Made by a program: the position numbers and the translations under genes | Shown here: positions 58,795-64,000 of the stretch, piece by piece | How the letters are laid out: every line of letters begins with the position of its first letter | Position numbering within the stretch: the stretch's first letter is position 1 | Notes under the pieces: generated by a model | Seen by the model: only the letters and a program-made list of their open reading frames with translations | Databases searched by the model: none | What the model was told of the DNA's origin: nothing | NCBI GenBank assembly: GCA_037176845.1 | Contig: JAYKXP010000083.1 | Coordinates: 62,001-126,000 of the forward strand | Length of the DNA: 64,000 nt | From: Paramarasmius palmivorus | Lineage: Eukaryota > Basidiomycota > Agaricomycetes > Agaricales > Marasmiaceae | Reading direction: 5' to 3'

Positions 58795-60521
58795 ATGATC
58801 AAATCTTATTATCCAACAATGTTCTTGGTGTCCGCTGTGGTATGCTCCCGTCGGTTCAGGAGTTGTTCTGTTACTCACTATTTTTGTCATGTTTCAGGTG
58901 AATGCCGGCCTCTATGGTGAGCGAGCCTCGCTGGGATGTTTGAAATCTATCTGATATCCTTCAAGGTATCTACATGGTGATATTTGGCATATGCACTCAC
59001 ATTTTGGTCAAGCGTGGAAAGACACTGCAAAAGTACAATTTGCTCGCAAACGCTATAATCTTTGCTGGAGCATCGGTGAACCTTGTATTCATTACATCAA
59101 ACGATGTTTCGTCGTTGCGGTCAGTATCGGTTCTTGAGTCAGTCCTACCTTGTCGATGATTCCACTGCTTTTTTTGATTAGCGTTTTCAAAGTGGATTTG
59201 AAATTCCATTTGAATCCTCACTAATTTTTGGTTTTACCTGTAGGTCAGCTCATAGCCCAGGCCACTCCTGTCTGCTGTAACCTAGCTAATTATTAGATTT
59301 CAGTTGGGTAGCCGACATCATTCTGGTAACTTGACGAAAGAAAGTTGTTGGAGATTACTAATATTTGCTTGTAGCTGTGGCGATGTTACATAGTCTGGGG
59401 AAAGAGATGGAGAGTTGTCATCTCCCCATCCTTATTTTCCATTGGCTTTCATGGTAGATATTCATCGCTTTCATTCATACGCTCACTCATACCTTCGATA
59501 GTTGTATTGCTATTACCTGGCAACGCCTATGTGGCCTACGCAGGCGGAATAGGGGGAATTGCACTAAACAATTTATTCCTCTCCTGCCTTATAGGTGCGC
59601 TACTTCACCTTTTATCTCTTGTGGTAAGAGGTTACTGATTACATCAAGCCTTCAAAATATTCTCAATTGCTCGTCAAGTTACGCAATACTGAAGCATTTC
59701 AATCAATTCGAACGGGGGTGTGACCTGTGACCCGGTCGTTCGAACTTTGCTATTCGAACCACGGCCCCTTGGCCTGTGACCAGGCGAAATTTTCGAACGG
59801 AGCTGCCGTTTTAGGCCCCTTTTCGCCCGAAATGGCAGGTCTTGGCAGGGTCACACATTGGCCCAATTCAAACGAGGCCATTGTCCCACCGTGACCGTTC
59901 GAAAATTTTCGAACCACAAAGGCCTTGTGACCCGTGACCGTTCGAATTGATTAAAATGGTTCAGTACCTTGAAGATTCGCCACGCAAGATGCACCGAACC
60001 ATAATCGCTGCAACGTGAGCTTAATGATATGTCATTATAGAGCTTGGTAAAATAATATCTGCTTTATAGACTTGAGTCGGGTGTCATCTATTCCGCCTTT
60101 CTGATCACCATTGCTGCTCTCTACATCGACATGTACCGAATTGATGGGAAGATAGCCTGGTTGTTTGCCTTAGAAGTAGACAAACAACAACTTCGAGATG
60201 AGTACATCGTGGACATCCTGGTTCGCCCTTGGCCTTCCCTTGCTGTGAGTTTGTGTTTCTTATTGTTCTATCTCCATCTTAACGCGCTAATCAAGGTATT
60301 ACAACTTCCGTTGTCATTGTCCGCGTGAGCTTGGGTATTGCTTTCAACGACTTGAAGACCGAAATAATGACAGTCAGAGGACCTGAAGTAGTACAGCGGC
60401 AGGGCGAGGGGAATCAGGAAGTGAGATGGATCCAAGAGACAGAAGGGAGCAAAGAGCACGCTTCGATTGGGGACCAGGTACTCTCGTCATAGGCTGCGAT
60501 ATCGAATCTGGGCCGCCGTGA
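58795..60521 (+). pseudogene. multi-span membrane protein, family copy G2, disrupted by a MITE
   Basis: Tandem partner of G3. Readable exons: MIKSYYPTMFLVSAV, VNAGLYG, IYMVIFGICTHILVKRGKTL, VADIIL joined to LWRCYIVWGKRWRVVI, then GIGGIALNNLFLSCLI and AFKIFSIARQVTQY. Directly after the Tyr codon the 276-bp MITE brings in TGA. Beyond it the old reading resumes as LEDSPRKMHRTIIAAT, then LESGVIYSAFLITIAALY and GITTSVVIVRVSLGIAFNDL. Near 60481-60484 two extra bases (CTCTCG against CTCG in G3) also destroy the normal C-terminus. The exon before VADIIL is diverged as well. Confidence 0.75.
59689..59964. mobile_element. 276-bp MITE with 27-bp inverted ends and TA target duplication
   Basis: The left end CTGAAGCATTTCAATC... 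continues for 27 bases to CGAACGG at 59715. The right end 59938-59964 is its reverse complement with two mismatches. TA lies on both sides (59687-59688 and 59965-59966). Removing the element and one TA gives CAATACCTTGAAGATTCGCC, which aligns with CAATACGTTAAAGATTCGCC in copy G3 and restores the frame. TA duplications and this size suggest a Tc1/mariner-type non-autonomous element. It has no coding capacity. Confidence 0.9.
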
Positions 60522-61442
60522 ATATCACGAAGTCCTCAGGCCATCTGTACGACGTTGGTCAGAGTAGGGCTCGATGTAGTTGCGTTGGCGACCTAAATTG
60601 CTTATCGTTTCACTTCTTGTCGTCCCATTAATTTCGAGACTGATCGACTCAGAGAAGCGTGGCTGAATTGGACTTTGAGATTTGGATTAGGTTCCTGTTG
60701 ATTCGTATACGCCGTGGTGCCTTTTAAAGTGAGAAATAGAATGATCGTCATTGAGTTCGCAACTTGTTCGCAACCAGAATCACTCCCCGAGACATTCCAA
60801 GACGGCGAGGCTATTAATCATTCGAAGCTTTGATAAGGTAGGGGTACACAAGGAGTTCATGTCGCCTCAGTTGTGACCGTCCAGCTCAGTTCGACCATAA
60901 AAGGGATCATCGACATCCTACACTCAATAAGAATAAGACTATAACTCTGTGCTCGCAAGGCAGAAAATGGCCGGTTTGTGTGCTCTGATAACATCACTTG
61001 CCTTATCAAGGATTCCCGATCGTGGAATGCCCACAAAAGGGAGTGGTTGGGACGGTTAGATCAGATTGCGTCGCTGCTTGACGAGAGTTGCCTTTCAAAA
61101 GCAGTCATCTCTATCGTGTATTTGCCACATGGTTTATACCATTATATCTCCGAGGAGCAGCATGTACTAACTTTATTGCTCTCCTAGAACTGATTCATCG
61201 TCAACATCTTTCCTTCGGGTGCGGTTCCGGTGGAGGCCCCACTTCCCAATTACGGATCGGACATCTTGACCGTTGTCAACGGGTCTCCCGTATTGATATA
61301 TGAAGTTGGATATCTGTTCGTTGCGGATGCAATATTGACTGCATTGCCTGGTGATCAACCCAGGAACAAATGCTGATGAGAATAATATTTAGTATATAAT
61401 GAGAGTTGTTCCATCTTGCATATCCTACCGTCCACAAGAATT
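60522..61442. other. spacer of the tandem pair and promoter of G3
   Basis: A segment at about 60990-61210 is a copy of the dispersed repeat at 50750-50970 and 51500-51690. From 61260 the G3 promoter begins, with TATATAA at 61393-61399 about 44 nt upstream of the ATG. Confidence 0.5.
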
Positions 61443-62861
61443 ATGTTCGGACCTTATGATCCTGATCCAACGCTCTTCATGGTTTCCTCTGTGGTAAGCT
61501 CTTGTCGTTTCAGGAGTTGTTCTGTTACTCACTATTTCTGTCATGTTCCAGGTGAATGCCGGCGTCTATGGTGAGCGAGCCTCGCTGGGATGTTTGAAAT
61601 CTATCTGATATCCTTCAAGGTATCTACATGGTGATATTCGGCATATGCACACACATTTTGATCAAGCGCGGCAAAACGTTGCAAAAGTACACTCTGCTCG
61701 CAAATGCTATAATCTTTGCTGTAGCATCGCTGAACCTTGTATTCATGACATCAAACAATATCTCATTATTGAGGACAATAACGGTTGCTGAGTCAGTCCC
61801 ACCTTGTCCACGATTCCACTGCTTTTGTTAATGAAGGCCTTCAAAGTGGATCTCTTTATCTATTTTGGCCATCCCCGCTAATTCTTGGTATTGCCTGTAG
61901 GTCAGCTCATAGCCCAGGCCACTCCTCTCCTTCTGTAACCTGGCTAATTATTAGATTTCAGTTTGGTGGCCGACATCATTCTGGTAACTTGACGAAAGAA
62001 AGTTGTTGGAGATTACTAATATTTGCTTGTAGATGTGGCGATGTTACATAGTCTGGGGAAAGAAATGGAGAGTTGTCATCTTCCCATTATTGTTTTACTT
62101 TGGCTTTCATGGTAGATATTTATCGCTTTCATTCATACGCTCACTTATACCTCCGATAGTTGTAGTGCTAGCAGCTGGCAATGCCGATGTGTCCTACACA
62201 GTCGGAATAGGAGGAATTGCACTGAACAATTTATTCCTCTCCTGCCTCATAGGTGCGCTACTTCGAGGTCATCTTTCCTCTCCTGTAGTTTAACAACACT
62301 GATGACATGTATAAGCCTTCAAAATATTCTCAATAGCTCGGCAAGTTACACAATACGTTAAAGATTCGCCCCGGAATATGTATAGAACCGTTATTGCTGC
62401 AACGTGAGCTTCATTTTCATTCTTTATAAGACTTGATAACATAATGTCTGCTATAGACTTGAATCGGGCGTCATCTATGCCGCCTTTCTGATCACCATTG
62501 CTGCTCTCCAGATTGCCCCGTCCGGACAATACTTTCGAGATAAGAACATTCAGGAAATCCTGTTCGGCGCATGGCCTTCCGTTGCTGTGAGTCTGTGTTT
62601 CCCATTATACCATCTCCATTTTGATCTGATAATTAGGGTATTACAACCTCCCTTGTCATTGTCCGTGTGAGCTTGGGTATTGCTTTCAACGATTTGAAGA
62701 CCGAAATAATGACAGTCAGAGGACCTGGAACAGTACAGCAGCAGGATGAGGAGGATCAGGAAGTGAGAGGGTCTCAAGAGACAGAAGGGAGCAAAGAGCA
62801 CACTAAGATTGGGGATAAGGTACTCGTCATCGGTCGTGATATCGAATCTGGGCAGGTGTGA
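61443..62861 (+). CDS. multi-span membrane protein, family copy G3 (intact)
   Basis: MFGPYDPDPTLFMVSSV splices to VNAGVYG and IYMVIFGICTHILIKRGKTL, then LLANAIIFAVASLNLVFMTS. A donor GTCAGT after TVAE and an acceptor GAAG give PSKWISLSILAIPANSC, which joins LVADIIL and LWRCYIVWGKKWRVVIFPLL. GGIALNNLFLSCLI, AFKIFSIARQVTQYVKDSPR, LESGVIYAAFLITIAALQIA and GITTSLVIVRVSLGIAFNDL follow. It ends with a Gln/Glu-rich tail (EVRGSQETEGSKEH) and VIGRDIESGQV. About seven hydrophobic segments; same orphan family as G1. The motif VIGxDIES before the stop recurs in the solo exon at 63258. No function is known. Confidence 0.7.
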
Positions 62862-63257
62862 ATATGTTACAAAAAGTCACGAAGTCGTCAGGCTCTTCTT
62901 GTGATTGGTTAGATGTAACGCGCCCCCTCAATTTGGTTTATCTCATTCTTTATCATTTATCTGCTTGTCCTTATTTACCTACAGCGTTGTACCTATAACG
63001 CCGGTTACTCGGCTGTACGCACAACATTCGTTGTCTTTGCTTTATGTACTCCTATCACAATCTACAGAGTTATCGTGCTCTCTCGGCCTTTGGCCTCGCG
63101 TTACCGCCCGCTCGCGTATCGAGCCTCTCGTCGGCGTACAAGCCGCCTTACATTAGAGTAGAGACGCCTTTCGTCTTTTACCCGAGCGTGGTCGTACTTT
63201 GCCGTGACCTTTTATTTATTAAACTTTTATTTAAGGTATGCTGAATGATCTCTGTAG
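62862..63257. other. spacer before the solo exon
   Basis: C/T-rich text with no gene. It ends in a good acceptor (TCTCTGTAG) belonging to the next feature. No upstream exons of the family are present here. Confidence 0.4.
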
Positions 63258-63479
63258 GGTATCACAACATCCATTGTCATCGTTCGCGTTAGACCCAGTG
63301 TTGCCTTCAACGATTTGAGGACCGAAATGACCACAGTCGGGGCGCTGGAAGTGGATCGTCCAACAAATCTACCGCAAACCCAAGCAGCTGGTTATAATTC
63401 AAGAACGCCGGAACATAAATCAGACCAGCATGAAGTGATCGTTATTGGACGTGATGTCGAGTCACGATCGTTACAATGA
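63258..63479 (+). pseudogene. solitary last exon of the G family (copy G4)
   Basis: After an intact acceptor the frame reads GITTSIVIVRVRPSVAFNDL and RTEMTTVGALEVDRPTNLP, ending VIVIGRDVESRSLQ at TGA 63477-63479. It matches the last exons of G1-G3 in start, length and ending, but the other exons are missing within the preceding 400 bp. It may be a partial duplication, or an alternative last exon for G3. Confidence 0.7.
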
Positions 63480-64000
63480 TAGTCCGATTCTCCTTTTTAT
63501 CTGGTCGATAGAATTCAGCCGTGAAAAATATTTTATCACCGAGCCAAGTGATTGGGAAAGGATTGCCCTTCTGCGAAAGTACGACGACCACTGTGACGTT
63601 TTTGTTGGCCAGGTACAAATCGCCGCATGTACATCCAGGTTTTAGAGTTTTTTGGATTAAAGGTCCGGGATATCCTTTCATTTGGCGTCTTGAAGCTTCG
63701 TTGTATAGCTGTGGACCCCGGCAAAGGAGCTGCAAGGCGAGCGCTGTCGGATTGTGCCCGTCACGGATGGGAATCGTATGCCTCTCTATTCGACAGAGAT
63801 GTCAGGTGAAATAATGGTTTCGTCCCCATTAATATCGGGTCGAAGAAGTCCGACAATGGCTCGTTTATCTCGTCGTCTGCAATTTGAGTTCAATAAGTTG
63901 GGAACGGTCAAATGTCCATAGTCGATCATTAGAAGAGCTATCTAGTAAGCACTGTAAAATTGAAGTAACGTGTAATGAAAGATTGAAGAAAGGTGTTACA
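63480..64000. other. repeat copy at right edge
   Basis: The segment about 63530-63790 resembles 49400-49640, sharing GGATATCCTTTCATTTGGCG-like and CACGGATGGGAATCGT text. It occurs a few hundred bp after a G-family copy in both places. No gene is seen to the window end. Confidence 0.45.

Overview
The window looks like nuclear DNA of a mushroom-forming basidiomycete (Agaricomycetes). The genes have many introns of about 45-60 nt with GT...AG ends. The tRNA genes carry introns after anticodon position 37. Several gene types are typical of this group: BTB-domain paralogs, families of multi-membrane-span orphans, a GH5 subfamily-5-like endoglucanase, a Lipase_3 enzyme with a VGHSLG serine elbow, single-span extracellular glycoproteins, and a C2H2 regulator with two fingers. 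No tools were run: exon joins were made by eye and family names rest on recognised motifs. Left third (1-24 kb): four BTB-type copies lie in the first 6 kb (one intact on +, one probably usable on -, two broken), with a small membrane-protein gene among them. Then come a secreted lipase (-), an orphan (-), tRNA-Lys(CTT), tRNA-Asn(GTT), a multi-span membrane protein (-), a Ser/Pro-rich basic protein (-), a secreted endoglucanase (+), and a flavin/ferredoxin-reductase-like oxidoreductase (-) whose frame is broken by one base. The stretch 20-24.4 kb has no gene I can defend. Middle (24-36 kb): the most gene-dense part. It holds a C2H2 zinc-finger regulator (+), a membrane-anchored amidohydrolase (+) converging on a single-span membrane protein (-), a Pro/Ser-rich orphan (+), and a large single-span glycoprotein (-). 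36-41 kb holds only decayed or unassigned coding-like pieces. Right third (41-64 kb): repeat-rich and subtelomere-like. Three copies of a roughly 265-300 bp TAGGG-rich repeat bracket an array of long, nearly perfect inverted repeats, many closing on the same GTC-NNN-GAC core. The third copy abuts about 210 bp of degenerate TTAGGGG. Beyond that lie a dead GMC oxidoreductase gene (-) and a family of multi-span membrane proteins: one intact gene at 47.5 kb and a tandem pair at 58.8-62.9 kb. One member of the pair was disrupted by a 276-bp TA-flanked MITE. A solitary last exon of a fourth copy follows. The gaps hold tRNA-Lys(CTT), tRNA-Gln(CTG), a tRNA-Gln-like relic, a fold-back element of GTTACTTACA-like units, a 20-G tract inside a small inverted repeat, and several dispersed segmental duplications. 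The strongest candidates for something undescribed are the hairpin array next to the interstitial telomere-like tract and the MITE insertion with a readable empty site in the tandem paralog. Single-base frame breaks in otherwise well-kept genes (near 19770, 30241 and 34805) should be checked as possible sequence errors before being called biology.
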